From: Candidatus Cloacimonadota bacterium
GTDB lineage: Bacteria; Cloacimonadota; Cloacimonadia; Cloacimonadales; WRIO01
Length of the DNA: 46,944 nucleotides
NCBI GenBank assembly: GCA_009777575.1
Contig: WRLO01000019.1
Location: forward strand, 1-46,944
Direction of reading: 5' to 3'
Shown here: positions 31,262 through 43,500 of the stretch, in pieces
How the letters are laid out: every line of letters begins with the position of its first letter
Numbering within the stretch: position 1 is the stretch's first letter
The notes under the pieces: model-generated
Told to the model about the DNA's origin: nothing
The model's input: only the letters and a program-made list of their open reading frames with translations
Databases searched by the model: none
Translations under genes and position numbers: made by a program

Positions 31262-34200
31262 TTGGCATTACGTGTTCATGATTTAGCAAAGGAATTAAAA
31301 ATTTCATCAGCTGCTCTAATGAAACATTTGAAAGATATGTCTATCGAAGTAAAATCGCATATGAAATATCTTGATGATGATGTGGCAGATAAAGTTCGAC
31401 AAAAATTTAAACAAGAAGTTGAACAAATTAAAAAACTCGAAACTGAGAGACGCATGATACAAGAACAGCTTCGAAATAGAGACAAAAAAGAAAAAGAGAT
31501 TAAAGAACAAATTGTTGATAATCCCTTTACAAACACGACTGTATCAAAACAGGATAATGCTTCCAATATATCCACCCAATCAGAAAACAGCGAATCAGGA
31601 ATTGAGATTAAGGAGACTAGGGATAGACGACCAGAACCCAATAGTGGTAAAGATGGTTTTACGAAATCTTTTAAAGAACAAGGAAAACATCATCCTAAAA
31701 ATAACGAGAGAAAAGACTATCACGAGCATAAGCATCATAAAAAAGATAGACCTGAAAATCGAGATAATCGTCCTGATAATAGAGAACAAAGACCTGAAAA
31801 TAGGGAACAAAGAAGAGACAAAAACGATACGAGAGAACATAGACCTGAACATAAGGAACAAAGAAAAGACAGACATGAAAACAGAGATAATCGTTCAGGG
31901 CAACGACATGACTCAAGAAATGATAAACAAAATAATAGTTTCCAAAGACTTGATAAACCAGATAATAGATTTCATTCTCACGATCAAAAAAACAAAAAAC
32001 ACGATACAAGAAATCCTCGCCCCGATAACAGAGACAAGAACCCTGATAAAAGAAATGAAAGACATGATGGTAAACCACATAGACATGATCGACCTGAAAA
32101 CAAAACAGATAGACCAGAGAATAAAGATAAGAGAAAAGAGCATAGAACAGACAGACCTGATGGAAAGTTTCAAAGAGCAGATAGACCCGATAACAGAGAG
32201 CAAAGACCTGATAATAGGGAAAAAAGATATGAGAATAGAGGCGATAAGCCTGATAATAGATTTCAAAGAACTGATAGACCTGATAATAGGGAAAAAAGAC
32301 ACGACAACAGGGGTGACAGACCTGATGGAAGATTCCAACGAACAGACAGAAATGACAATAGACAGCCGAGAACAGACTCACGCGATCAAAGACAAGGGCA
32401 AAGAAGTGGAAATTTTGACAATCGACCAAGGCATAGAAATGAAAATTTCAACACAATGAGATCGCCTTCATCTTCTGATAGACATTCTCCCAAACCATTG
32501 TTTCCTAAAGCAGGGATAGTTAAACCTGAAGCTAAAGATTCTCTTGATAAACAATTTGGTAAAGACAAGGTTAGGGTTGTTGAGCTTGGTGATAAAAGTA
32601 AACATATACAAGCGAAACTGAGAAACACAAAGAAAAAAAAGAAAGAAGTAGGCAGTATAGAAATTGATGAAGCAGCTCTTGAAAAAAACATCAAACTGAC
32701 CCTAGCAAGTACAAAAAAGAGAAAAAAATACAAAAAAGAAGATAAAAAAGACAATATAGAAGAAATCCATGAAATACGGATCAGTGAATTTACCTCCGTT
32801 TCTGAATTGGCAAAAATTATAGATGTCTTACCCTCAGAAATAATAACAAGATTTTTCCAGATGGGAAAAATGGTTTCTATCAACCAAAGACTTGACAGAG
32901 ATTCTTTGGAATTGATATGTGCAGAATATGATTTAGAAATCCATTTTCAAGATGAATTTGGGTCTGAAATATTACAAGATGTCATTGATGATCTCGAACA
33001 CATAGATGAGAAACCTCGTCCACCTGTAGTGACGATAATGGGTCATGTAGATCATGGGAAAACATCAATTTTGGATAGAATCCGCAATACTAAAGTTGCG
33101 CATGGGGAATCAGGAGGCATCACCCAACATATTGGTGCATATCAGGCAATTCACAACGAACAAAAAGTAACTTTCATAGATACACCCGGTCATGAGGCAT
33201 TTACTGCTATGAGAGCAAGAGGAGCCAATATCACGGATGTTGCAGTGATAGTAGTGGCTGCCAATGATGGAGTAAAACCTCAGACTATAGAAGCTATAGA
33301 CCACGCAAGAGCAGCTGGGGTCACCTTAGTAGTGGCAATCAACAAGATAGACCTTCCTGACGCGAATGTAGATAAAACAATCGCTTCATTGTTGGAATTA
33401 AATGTTTTTTTAGAAGGTTATGGTGGTCAAATAGCTTGGGTAAAATGTTCTGCAATTAAAGGTGACGGAATAGATGAGCTTTTAGAAATCATCCTTTTAT
33501 CAGCCGAAATGAAAGAATTAAAAGCTCGCTTTAATGGACCTGGCAAAGGAATCGTTTTAGAAGCAGAAAAAAACGCAAAAATGGGTTCAAAAGCAACAAT
33601 TCTACTTCAAGAAGGCGTTCTAAAGAAAGGGGATAACATAGTAGTAGGTTCTTGTCATGGTCATGTCAGAAAAATGGAAAACGAACTAACCTTAGAACTT
33701 ATGAGCATTCATCCTGCAGATATAGCAGTAGTTTATGGATTAAATGATGTTCCCAAAGCAGGCGATATACTCAATGTCGTAGAAAGCGAAAAAATTGCAA
33801 GACAAATAAGTAGTGAAAGATTGCAAATAAGGCAGGAAAGAGAAAAATATTTAGGAAAAACAAATCTTAGAAACTTATTTACCAAAATCAAACAAAATGA
33901 AATGACTGACCTTCGATTGATCATAAAAGCTGATGTCGATGGCTCAATGGAAGCCGTATGCGACTCACTTCAAAAACTTTCAGGTGACGAAATAAAAATA
34001 TCAATAATCAGAAAATCTGTCGGTGGTATCATAGAAGCCGATGTAAACCTCGCTTCAGCATCAGATGCTATAATCATAGGATTCAATGTCCGTGCAAATA
34101 ATCGTGCAAAAAAACTTGCCGATGATACAGGTGTTGAAATCAAGTATTATCACATCATTTTTGAAGCTATAGATGACATCAAAAAAGCAATGATAGGTAT

Positions 34201-34516
34201 GCTCAGTCCAGAATTTAAAGAAAAAATACTTGGACAAGCCCTCGTTAAACAAATCTTTAAAATGAAAAAAATAGGCACTATAGCCGGTTGCTCAGTTGAA
34301 AAAGGATTTATACTAGCTAAAAGCAGTGTCAGACTTTATCGAGACGATAAAGTAATATTTGCTGGAGAGTTGGGTAATTTGAAACATTATCAAGATGATG
34401 TTAAAGAGGTCATATCTGGAACAGACTGCGGTATCACAATAAAAAATTACAATGATATAAAAGAAGGCGATATAATTGAGAGTTATATCCTCGAAGAAGT
34501 GGAAAGACAGCTGTAG
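31262..34516 (+). CDS. infB: Translation initiation factor IF-2 with a long charged repeat insert
   Basis: This 1084-residue GTPase places initiator tRNA on the ribosome. It has an IF2_N domain at 1-55 (ALRVHDLAKELKISSAALMKHL) and a second N-domain near 505-560 (SVSELAKIIDVLPSEIITRFFQMG). The G domain starts near 584 (G1 GHVDHGKT about 593-600, G3 DTPGHEAF, G4 NKID), followed by domains II-IV to the end. Between about 125 and 400 lies a low-complexity insert of repeated RPDNREQR, RPENREQR and HRPEH units, rich in Arg, Asp, Asn, Glu and His and almost free of hydrophobic residues. Start is TTG at 31262 with GGAGGG upstream. Long ORFs on either strand over this insert are by-products of the repeat. 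Confidence 0.95.
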   Translation: MALRVHDLAKELKISSAALMKHLKDMSIEVKSHMKYLDDDVADKVRQKFKQEVEQIKKLETERRMIQEQLRNRDKKEKEIKEQIVDNPFTNTTVSKQDNASNISTQSENSESGIEIKETRDRRPEPNSGKDGFTKSFKEQGKHHPKNNERKDYHEHKHHKKDRPENRDNRPDNREQRPENREQRRDKNDTREHRPEHKEQRKDRHENRDNRSGQRHDSRNDKQNNSFQRLDKPDNRFHSHDQKNKKHDTRNPRPDNRDKNPDKRNERHDGKPHRHDRPENKTDRPENKDKRKEHRTDRPDGKFQRADRPDNREQRPDNREKRYENRGDKPDNRFQRTDRPDNREKRHDNRGDRPDGRFQRTDRNDNRQPRTDSRDQRQGQRSGNFDNRPRHRNENFNTMRSPSSSDRHSPKPLFPKAGIVKPEAKDSLDKQFGKDKVRVVELGDKSKHIQAKLRNTKKKKKEVGSIEIDEAALEKNIKLTLASTKKRKKYKKEDKKDNIEEIHEIRISEFTSVSELAKIIDVLPSEIITRFFQMGKMVSINQRLDRDSLELICAEYDLEIHFQDEFGSEILQDVIDDLEHIDEKPRPPVVTIMGHVDHGKTSILDRIRNTKVAHGESGGITQHIGAYQAIHNEQKVTFIDTPGHEAFTAMRARGANITDVAVIVVAANDGVKPQTIEAIDHARAAGVTLVVAINKIDLPDANVDKTIASLLELNVFLEGYGGQIAWVKCSAIKGDGIDELLEIILLSAEMKELKARFNGPGKGIVLEAEKNAKMGSKATILLQEGVLKKGDNIVVGSCHGHVRKMENELTLELMSIHPADIAVVYGLNDVPKAGDILNVVESEKIARQISSERLQIRQEREKYLGKTNLRNLFTKIKQNEMTDLRLIIKADVDGSMEAVCDSLQKLSGDEIKISIIRKSVGGIIEADVNLASASDAIIIGFNVRANNRAKKLADDTGVEIKYYHIIFEAIDDIKKAMIGMLSPEFKEKILGQALVKQIFKMKKIGTIAGCSVEKGFILAKSSVRLYRDDKVIFAGELGNLKHYQDDVKEVISGTDCGITIKNYNDIKEGDIIESYILEEVERQL

Positions 34517-34590
34517 ATAAGCTGGCGCGACTAGAGGGTGGGCTATTGAAAATAAAAGAATAAATTATTATTTGATAAAGGTTGGTAAAA

Positions 34591-35103
34591 ATGAAAGATG
34601 TAAGACTAGCAAGATTGCAAAAAGAAATGCTGAAAATTATTAGTTCAGTGTTTCAAGGTGATATCTCTGACCCTCGATTATCTGGATTGAAAATCACGAA
34701 GATCAAAATGACCAGAGATCTAAAAAAAATGAAGATATACTTCGCTGAATTTGACAAAAAATTAACAGACGCTGAAATAGTCGAGCTTTTGACCAGAAGT
34801 TCTGGTTTTTTAAAAAAACAAATAGCGGGAGCAAGAATCATGAGAACAATTCCTGATATCGTATATGAATACGATAAAACAAATGAGAGAGTTGAAAAAA
34901 TCGAAGAACTCTTTCAAAAAATTGCTGAGGAGAAAAGAAACAGCAATTATTATGATGACGACAATGATAATGACTATTATGACAACGATGGTGAACTTTT
35001 AGATGAGGACTTAGAAGACTACGAAGAATATCAAGATGATCTGAATGATGAAGATCTTGAATTTGAATATGAAGATATTGATGACGATGATGAAGAAATG
35101 TAA
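34591..35103 (+). CDS. rbfA: Ribosome-binding factor RbfA with an acidic tail
   Basis: This is a protein of 170 residues. The first ~112 are a typical RbfA (30S maturation; KDVRLARLQKEML, GDISDPRLSGLKITKIKMTRDLKKMKIYF, RTIPDIVYEYDKTNERVEKIEELF). The rest is an extension of about 50 residues consisting almost only of Asp, Glu, Asn and Tyr (YYDDDNDNDYYDNDGELLDE and similar). I use the ATG at 34591 with AAAGG upstream; a TTG at 34582 is weaker. It is the last gene of the operon, 74 bases after infB. Confidence 0.9.
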   Translation: MKDVRLARLQKEMLKIISSVFQGDISDPRLSGLKITKIKMTRDLKKMKIYFAEFDKKLTDAEIVELLTRSSGFLKKQIAGARIMRTIPDIVYEYDKTNERVEKIEELFQKIAEEKRNSNYYDDDNDNDYYDNDGELLDEDLEDYEEYQDDLNDEDLEFEYEDIDDDDEEM

Positions 35104-35109
35104 TACTCG

Positions 35110-35505
35110 TATATGAGTGCAGTCCGAAAGGTCTTATTTTAGAGGTTGATAGATATGTAGATAGGGATATAAGCACCAGGCTTCATCCGGTAGGAATACT
35201 ACAAAATGTGCCAATTGATTGGTTGCATCCCTACGGAGTCCACTCCGAAAAGTCGGTTTTTAATTAATTATTGATATTCCTTGCACATCTCGGAGAGATG
35301 TGACTCTTTATAGAAAACGATTACCACCACATCTCCCACCCCGAAGGGGTGGGACTAAATGATTGTATCACAGAGTTCCACCCCTTCGGGGTGGATGTTG
35401 TTGGTTGCATGTTTTTCTATAAAGAGCCACACACCTTCGGTGTGCGTAAGGTATGATTTTATGAAAATATACTTTTCGGAGTGGACTCCTACGGGATAGT
35501 AATAT
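35110..35505. repeat. Large nested palindromic intergenic element
   Basis: GTGACTCTTTATAGAAAA (about 35310) faces TTTTTCTATAAAGAGCCAC (about 35410), enclosing CACCCCGAAGGGGTG and CCACCCCTTCGGGGTGG hairpins. GGAGTCCACTCCGAAAAGTC at the left and TTTTCGGAGTGGACTCC at the right form outer arms. It relates to the repeat at 21985-22140. The gap 35104-35656 holds no gene. Confidence 0.65.
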
Positions 35506-35656
35506 CTCAGGTCATCCTTTTTCTACCAAGCCATAATTCCTACGAAATATTTAAGGATAAATTGACACGGAGATTGCCGCTACGAACAGAGGGTGACGCT
35601 AATGGATGACCTCACAAGGTCTAAAAAAATATCGTTCCAAATAAGAGGAGTTGAGT

Positions 35657-36370
35657 ATGATAGAAAATATCAAGAATAATTTTTCTTTGAAATATCATCA
35701 AAAAAAAGGTATGAAGTATTTGAGTCAAGGGTTATACAAAAAGGCTATTCTAAATTTTGAAAAAGCCTTGTTATTGGATGATTCTATTGAAAACTATTTT
35801 TATTTTTCGGTCTGTTTAATAGCATTGAATAGGCATATTGAGGCTATTGGTTATTTAGAAAAAATCATTGATCTTCAAGCAGACAATATTTTAGTTTCAG
35901 CAACCTTGATAGAATGTTATTTAGTAGTCCGAGAATGGGAAAAGGCAGACAGGTTAGTTAATTATTTAAAAAATAACAACAATACAAATCAATACATAAA
36001 AGATTTGATAACGCTGGTAGATGACCCTGTATTAAGAGAAAAATATGCTACTGCCAAAGAATCTTTTTTTAAAGCTATTGATTTTTACGATAACAAAGAT
36101 TTTGAATCAGCCTTTCAATCTATTAAGTTAGCCATTGACCTTGACGAACAAAATGCAGCTTATTATTTTTTTGCTGGCACTATCTTAATTCATATTTTAA
36201 AAAGAAATAAAAAATCTCCAGATTCATCTGGAATGACATTTACAAAGGATAAATTAGAACAAACTCGCCAAGAAATGTTGTTACTTTTTGAAAAATCTGT
36301 TCTACTCGCACCGCAGAATGAAGGATATAAAAAACATTTACAATATGTAAAAACAAGATATAAAGGATGA
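35657..36370 (+). CDS. TPR-repeat protein
   Basis: This is a 237-residue cytoplasmic protein made of TPR-like helical pairs (KGMKYLSQGLYKKAILNFEKALLLD, NYFYFSVCLIALNRHIEAIGYLEKII, AIDFYDNKDFESAFQSIKLAIDLDEQNAAYYFFAG with the TPR W-L-G-Y-A-F-A-P spacing). It probably scaffolds protein contacts. The ATG at 35657 has AGAGGAG upstream; a TTG six bases earlier is less likely. It ends 19 bases before flhB, so it may be co-transcribed with it, but its partner is unknown. Confidence 0.75.
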   Translation: MIENIKNNFSLKYHQKKGMKYLSQGLYKKAILNFEKALLLDDSIENYFYFSVCLIALNRHIEAIGYLEKIIDLQADNILVSATLIECYLVVREWEKADRLVNYLKNNNNTNQYIKDLITLVDDPVLREKYATAKESFFKAIDFYDNKDFESAFQSIKLAIDLDEQNAAYYFFAGTILIHILKRNKKSPDSSGMTFTKDKLEQTRQEMLLLFEKSVLLAPQNEGYKKHLQYVKTRYKG

Positions 36371-36389
36371 TATGAGCTAAGAGGTCAGA

Positions 36390-37451
36390 ATGGCAGATGA
36401 CGATCAAGGTGAAAAGACAGAAGAACCTACCGCGAAAAGGTTGAAAGAAGCAAGGGAGAAAGGCAATGTAGCTCGAAGCTCTGAAGTAGACACGGGTTTC
36501 TTTCTTTTAATGTTTGTCTTAATTTTGACTGTCGGTGGGCCATTTATAATTCGGATTTTTACCAATTCGCTTGGTTATGCTTTTCAAAATCTTGATACGA
36601 GTATCACTTCTTTGAATCTACAAAACATTTATATAAGGTATTTTTTGTATTTTTGGGCGATATTGTTGCCAATAGGGTTTTTATTTATACTGGGTGGTTT
36701 TATTTCAATGATATTACAGATAGGATGGTTGATAACATTTGAGGGTATAAAACCTAAATTCGATATTTTTGAGCTTAAAGGGCTCAAAGAAATCTTTTCT
36801 GTAGAAGGTATAAAAAGGCTTGTCAAAGGATTGGTAAAGCTGGCAATACTCGTTTTGATAACCTGGATAGTAATAAGAAAATTTATCTTTGATATATTGG
36901 GACTGGTAAATCTTGAAGTCGTTGGTGTTTACATGTTTTTGGTAAATATGGTTATGCGTGTTCTTATCACTCTGATGATTTTTTATTTGTTGTTCGCCAC
37001 TTTAGACCTTGTGTGGTCAAAATTTACCCATAATCAAAAACTAAAAATGACTAAATCTCAAGTTAAAGACGAATTTAAACAAATGGAAGGTGACCCGCAA
37101 GTTCGTAGAAAGATATTGACTCTAATGATGGAAGAATCAATGAAAAGAATGATGCAAGAAGTCCCCCAAGCTGATGTGGTCATCACTAATCCGATCCACC
37201 TAGCAATAGCTATAAAGTATGACCAGACCGCAAGCGAAGCTCCAATAGCAGTAGCAAAAGGAAAAAGACTTGTAGCTGAAAAAATCAAAGAGCTTGCTAA
37301 AGAGCATGATATTCCCATAGTAGAAGATAAACCACTAGCAAGACTACTTTATGAGAGTTGCAAAGTGGGCAGAGAGATAGATGTTCAGTTTTATGCAGCT
37401 GTGGCTGAAATACTCGCCATGGTATATAAAATGAAAAATAGGAAAATGTGA
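36390..37451 (+). CDS. flhB: FlhB-type export switch protein with an altered cleavage motif
   Basis: This is a 353-residue inner-membrane component of the flagellar type III export gate. The N-terminus EKTEEPTAKRLKEAREKGNVARSSE is classic, four transmembrane segments lie at about 35-55, 85-112, 145-170 and 180-208, and the cytoplasmic domain follows (KMTKSQVKDEFKQMEGDP). The autocleavage motif NPTH reads NPIH here (N267-P268-I269-H270). The cleaved Asn-Pro bond and His are kept, while Thr is Ile. No other flagellar gene is in the window. An injectisome homologue (SctU type) is possible, but the sequence looks flagellar. Confidence 0.88.
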   Translation: MADDDQGEKTEEPTAKRLKEAREKGNVARSSEVDTGFFLLMFVLILTVGGPFIIRIFTNSLGYAFQNLDTSITSLNLQNIYIRYFLYFWAILLPIGFLFILGGFISMILQIGWLITFEGIKPKFDIFELKGLKEIFSVEGIKRLVKGLVKLAILVLITWIVIRKFIFDILGLVNLEVVGVYMFLVNMVMRVLITLMIFYLLFATLDLVWSKFTHNQKLKMTKSQVKDEFKQMEGDPQVRRKILTLMMEESMKRMMQEVPQADVVITNPIHLAIAIKYDQTASEAPIAVAKGKRLVAEKIKELAKEHDIPIVEDKPLARLLYESCKVGREIDVQFYAAVAEILAMVYKMKNRKM

Positions 37452-37548
37452 ATTATGAATATTTTTCTAAAAAAAACGAATTTAAAGTCGATAATGATAG
37501 TGGAGGCTTTTGGTTATAAGCCTAACCACATATAAAAAAGGAGTTATT

Positions 37549-40500
37549 ATGAAAAAAAATAATGTTTTATTATGTGCCTTATTGTTAGTATTGTTTGCGA
37601 GTTTAAGTGCAAACATCGATAATCCCTTCATGCCTATAGCTACCCACATGGGATCAGGGTTAGCGATGCATAGTTATGTAACCGTAGATAATCTTCCGGC
37701 AAGACAAGGTGATCGTTTAATTACCTTTGTGGGAGATGATGTCCGTGGTAACAACCCCTTGTTTCCATTAGGTGGTGGTAATGTGGGAGTATCCGCTGGG
37801 TCTTTAATTCAGACTATATTATCAGGTGAAACTTTAGAATTTTATTTGTGGAGGCAACTAGAACAAATAGTGTTGACAACCACATACACTTATATAGTGA
37901 ATCTTCAAACCCAGACGATTGGTAGCTCTAATAATCCAATAACTATAAATTTCACCGGTTCCAGTCTGACTGTTTCAGGTAGAATTGTCAGAGAGGAAAA
38001 TCTTACCCAACCAGTACCTGGTGTAAACATTTATTTTGATAGCATTGTACCTCTTTACAACGGCTCGCTTTTCAGCTCATTGACTACAAATAATGACGGA
38101 TATTATGCGATACCCAATCTTCCTGTAGGAACTAATATGCTCTACATGCCTCATTCTTTAGAACACGAATTTAATCCTCCCAACAAGTCTATAGACTATT
38201 TATCTCAATCAGTCACTCAAAACTTTATCGCAACATCGTTACCCACAGTCACGGTTTCCGGACATATCCGTTACGGAAACACTCCCGTCTCTGGAGTAAT
38301 TATAGGTCCAACAACTACAGATCAAAATGGTTTTTATTCATTTCCAGTAGCTCAAAATAGTGGAGTTACTCTGACTCCGAGCAAACCGGGTTGGACTTTT
38401 ACCCCTCCTTCTTATACAATAAGTTTTATTTCTCAAAATGAAGTCAGAGATTTCCAAGCTACTCCAAATTATATTACAGTTTCAGGCACTTTGGATGTAT
38501 CGGATTTTTATATTCATATACAGAGCAATTTGTCTGGAGACAGTAGTCTATATTTCCCTACCAATTCATTTAGTGTCACCAATATTTTACCCGGTGACAC
38601 TATTACCTTTACACCAGAAAAAGAAGGATATTTATTTTTACCTCAATCTCGCACTTTATCAAATATTATGGCAAACCAAACTATTCAGTTTTCTTCCCAA
38701 ATACTTACTTATGATGTAAGCGGAACAATCACATACGAAGGCAATCCAATGGTAGGAGTAGAAATCTTTTCTGGACAAACGGTTATAGCTACGACGAACT
38801 CACAAGGAGAGTATAGTTTTACAACGGAACATGGTTCAACTCACACTATTACACCTCAAAGCCCAGGTTTTATCTTCGATCCCAGCAGTCTCACATTCTC
38901 AAATATAACCGCAGATATTACTGCTGGCGATTTTTTGGGTATGGAAATTCCTCTTTTTCAACTCACCTTTACGGTCATGGCAAATCAAACTACTCCTGTC
39001 TCTGAGGTAAATATTTTTTGGCAAATTGTTAGTGGTGGCTCTGGTATGATCACTACAAATGATAACGGTGTTGCCACTATAGGTCTTGATGGAACTCCCA
39101 ATCATGTCACTTTTACACCTTCAAAGCTAGGGCATACTTTTATTCCTGATCAAATTGTTTTACAAGGCATAAATGAATCAACTGTAAAGAATTGGACTAT
39201 AGCTGCTATAGTTCCCTCATATACAGTTTCTGGATATGTATCTTTAAATGGGACAGGTTTACCGGGAGTAGACATAAATATAACTGGATTGATGGTATCT
39301 CCCGTGATAACAAATGCCATGGGAAACTATTTAATACCTGATGTCCCTTATGGAAGTAATATTACTATCACTCCTACAATGGCAGGATTTACTTTTTCAC
39401 CCAATAATATACCATTAAGCAACATCACAAGCAGTTTGACCGGTCAAAATTTCACTGCTCAAGGTCAACCTGCACCTGTCACCGTTATCACAAGAGAGTT
39501 TAATAATGCCCCCATTCAGAACATAACAGTGTCTTATTCTTCGCAGCAATCCAATCACTCTGGTCAGGGGAATACTCTTAGTAATGGAGAATATACTTTC
39601 ATGGGCAATCGTGGTGAGTCCTATATTATCACTTTATCAAATTTAGGAGCACATTTATTTGACCCTATCTCTAAAACTACTCCGTTTATTATTGGTCCTA
39701 CAACAATAGAGTTTACCTCAGTAGAAGTTGAAACAATTTCTCTTAATTTTACAATACTCAGTCAAGGTAATCCTTTAGCTGGTGTCAATATAAGCTATCA
39801 AATAGAAAACGGAGGCTCTGGCTCTGCCACTACTGGAGCTAATGGGGTAGCGATTATATCTCTTGTAGAAACCACTAATCAGGTCACATTTACTCCTTTT
39901 ATGGTAGGTTATGATTTTGACCCAACTCATATTACCTTAAATGGAATAAACAACTCCACTAATACAAATCAAGGTTTTACGGCAATAATCCATACTTTTG
40001 ACATATCTGGTATCGTCACTATGGATACTTTTGGGCTTTCCAGTGTCTTGATACAAACTTTAGGTTATACTCCTGTTACACAGATAATGACAGCTCCCAA
40101 TGGTAGCTACACCATCCCCGATGTTCCTTTTGGGACTTCTCTCACTATATCTCCCTCAAGACCGGGTTTTAGTTTTACACCAGAAAATATAACAGTATCA
40201 TCTATCTCAGCCGATATCTTTAGTCAAAACTTTGCTGCCAGCTCTATACCTGTTCCTGTGACAATTGTTACCAGAGACATGCACAACCAATTCATTTCAG
40301 GTATTGTAGTCAATTATAGCTCAAATCAGAATAATCATTCTGGTTCTGGGTATACTATCAATGGGGTATATATTTTTGATGCTATTTATGGAGATACTTA
40401 TACTATTTCAGTAACAAGCACTCAAGAGCATTATTTCAGTGAACCAAGTGTAATTACAAATATTTTGACGACTCCTGCAACTTTTAATTTTCAAACAAGT

Positions 40501-43500
40501 CAAAGAAAGTTTATTCCCATTGTGTTTACTGTTTTTGATGATAACTCTCCATTTCCGGATGCAGAAATATTCTACCAAATTCAGAATGGTGCATCAGGCT
40601 CTATCACTACTGATATAGACGGAATTGCCATGATAAGCCTTGAAGAGACAAATGATACAGTCACCTTTATCCCAGTAAAATCTGGTTATTTTTTCGAGCC
40701 TCCTTCTGTAGTTTTTAATGGTTTACATAGTTTAGATGATCCTCCTAATCCAATTTACCGTCGTTTTGACACAACTGTCGAAACATTTTCTATCTCTGGT
40801 TATGTTCTTTTGCATACTGATGAAGTAGCTCTCCCCAATGTGCAAATACATCGAACTGATATCCAAACAAATCCTGTCTTTACAGATGCAGACGGATTTT
40901 ATATAATCTCTGGCATTCAGCATGGAAGCAATGTTACTCTTTATCCAGAAAGAGATGGTTTTACTTTTCACCCTATAGAAAGGCATTTTAACTATGTCAC
41001 TCAAAATTTTATCTATGAAATTTTCGTAGCTCTTAGGGATATAATACCAATTACTATCAGAACTATAGATTATAACAACAATCCTATCTCTGGTATTCAA
41101 ATCAATTTTATGTCCGCTCCAGATAACCATACTGGTATTGGTATTACCAATCCTTTAGGTGAGTTTTACCTAAATGCTTGGCAAGCAGAAAACTACACTA
41201 TCTCCATCTCAAATGTCGGAGATCATTTATTTATTGAGTCTCTTATCTCTACAGGACCTATAAATCATTCTCAAATCTTTACTTTTCAAACTAGGGAGAG
41301 AGAGTCATTCAATCTGTCTTTTCAAGTCTTTCATCAAGGAAATCCTCTACCTGAAATACCTATTTTTTATCAAATAGAAAATGGTATGTCTGGTGAAATT
41401 ATCACCGATATTCAAGGAATTGCCTCTATCATTCTGGAAGAAACGGATAAAACAATCTTTTTTGAACCATCAAAACCGGGGCATACATTTAATCCTCCGA
41501 ATGTTAGTTTATATGGACTCGACAGTAATACACCACTAAATTACATACTCAATGCCTTTATACAAACTTTCAATATCACAGGCTCAGTTTTCTATGAAGG
41601 TGTCGGATTCCATGCTGTAAACATCACCACGCCCGGCTTTGATACTGCTCCTGTATTTACTGCACCTAATGGTGATTATATAGTGCAAAACATCCCTTAC
41701 GGGACAAGTCTTTCTCTGCTTCCTGTTCGTGAAGGTTTTACCTTTACTCCTCAAAGTATAACTATAAATAATATCTCAAACAATCATTCAAACCAAAATT
41801 TCATTGCTGATATTGAGACATTACAAGTCTTAGCCCATATTAAAGATTACAATGATGCTCCTATAGCTGGGGTTAATGTCACTTATGTATCTACTTCGAG
41901 TGGTCATACAGGTTTTGGAAACACTAATAGTAGTGGTAATTTTAGTTTTCAGGCAAATTATGATGAAAATTATACTGTCTCCATTGCAAATTTTCACCCT
42001 CATATATTTGATGTGACTGAACAACTGGTTTTAAATGTGATTTTACCTCAAACTGTGACATTTCAATCAAGAGAACCTGAAATTTATATCCTTTCAGGAA
42101 CCATTATAAACTCTGAAACAAATGAACCAATGGAAAATGTCCTTGTCCAGATAAATACCGATGAAGTTTATACCAATGCTTTGGGTATGTATTCTCAAAG
42201 TATCTTCGAGGGTAGCTCTCTTACAATTACACCTTTTTTTATAGGATACAATTTCACCCCCACAAGCATTGAAATAGATTATGTAGATGGAGATTATTTA
42301 AATCAAGATTTTTCTGCAGAACATATCACTTATTTTGTCAGAGGTGAAGTTTTAAAAAATAGTCAGCCTTTCCAAGGAGTTATCATCCAAAACTTTGGAA
42401 ATACTGTCGACATGACAAACGCTTTAGGTCGCTTTGAATTCATTGTTTATCATGGAGATGGTTTACATATCACTTTGATACACGATGATCACACCTTTGA
42501 TCCTCCCAATCATATCGAAGATTCTGTGATTTCTCCTGTTAATTTCCTCGTTTTTATCGCAACTCCTATTCAATATACTGTCTCAGGATATGCTCTGAAT
42601 AACAATATACCTATCCCTGATGTAAGAGTATTTGATACTTTGAGCGATAAGGAAGTCATCACTGGTATAGATGGACATTTTTCTTTGGAATTTGATATTC
42701 ATTCTACTTTGAATATTCAGGCAGAAAAACCTTATTACAATTTCCCAGAAAGCATTAATATACAAGGTATAAATAGCCATGTAACACAAAATTTGCATGG
42801 TAGAGCTATCTGCGCTGAGGTTACTTTCTCTATTCCACCGGGGACTTATTCACAACCTATTTCTATAGCTTTGTCTACCATTACAGAAGATGCCCAAATT
42901 TACTATACTGTAGATAATTCGACACCAACCCAATCTTCGTTTATATATACTCAACCTATTCAAGTTAGTTTCAATTCAAGTGTTTATATCAAAGCGAGAG
43001 CTTTCCGAGATCCTACCCACGATCCTTCTCCCATTTCTGAGGGATTATTTATTGTTACTGGAACCTTAAATCAACCAACATTTTCACATCAAACTGGGCA
43101 TTATTTCGAGGCTTTGAATGTGGTTATTTCTGCTGATCCAGAAACTACTATTCACTATACTACAAATGGAAGCACTCCTACTATCTATAGTCCTATTTAT
43201 ACTGACCCAGTATTTATCAATAAAAACACTATACTCAGAGCAATAGCGGCAAGAGAAAATTTCAACCCTAGCCCTGATAGCAGTGCTTTATATGAAATAA
43301 GCCATAATATAACCCTTTCCCTACCTGCTGTTCTTAATCTACTACCAAATCAGAGCTATACTTTAAATGTCCTCAATCATATCGTTGATAGCGTCGCTGG
43401 TGAGCATACATATCTTGTTTATTACTTAAATGAACCTGTGAACTTGCATTTAACAGTAAATGGTCATTTATTAACGATCCTTCCTTTTGAAAACTGGACT

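Noticed and set aside
31276..32883. Long open frames overlapping the infB insert (for example 31695-32429 minus, 31512-32459 plus)
   Set aside because: They arise from the repetitive Arg/Asp/Asn codons; infB in the main frame is complete and has the known domains.
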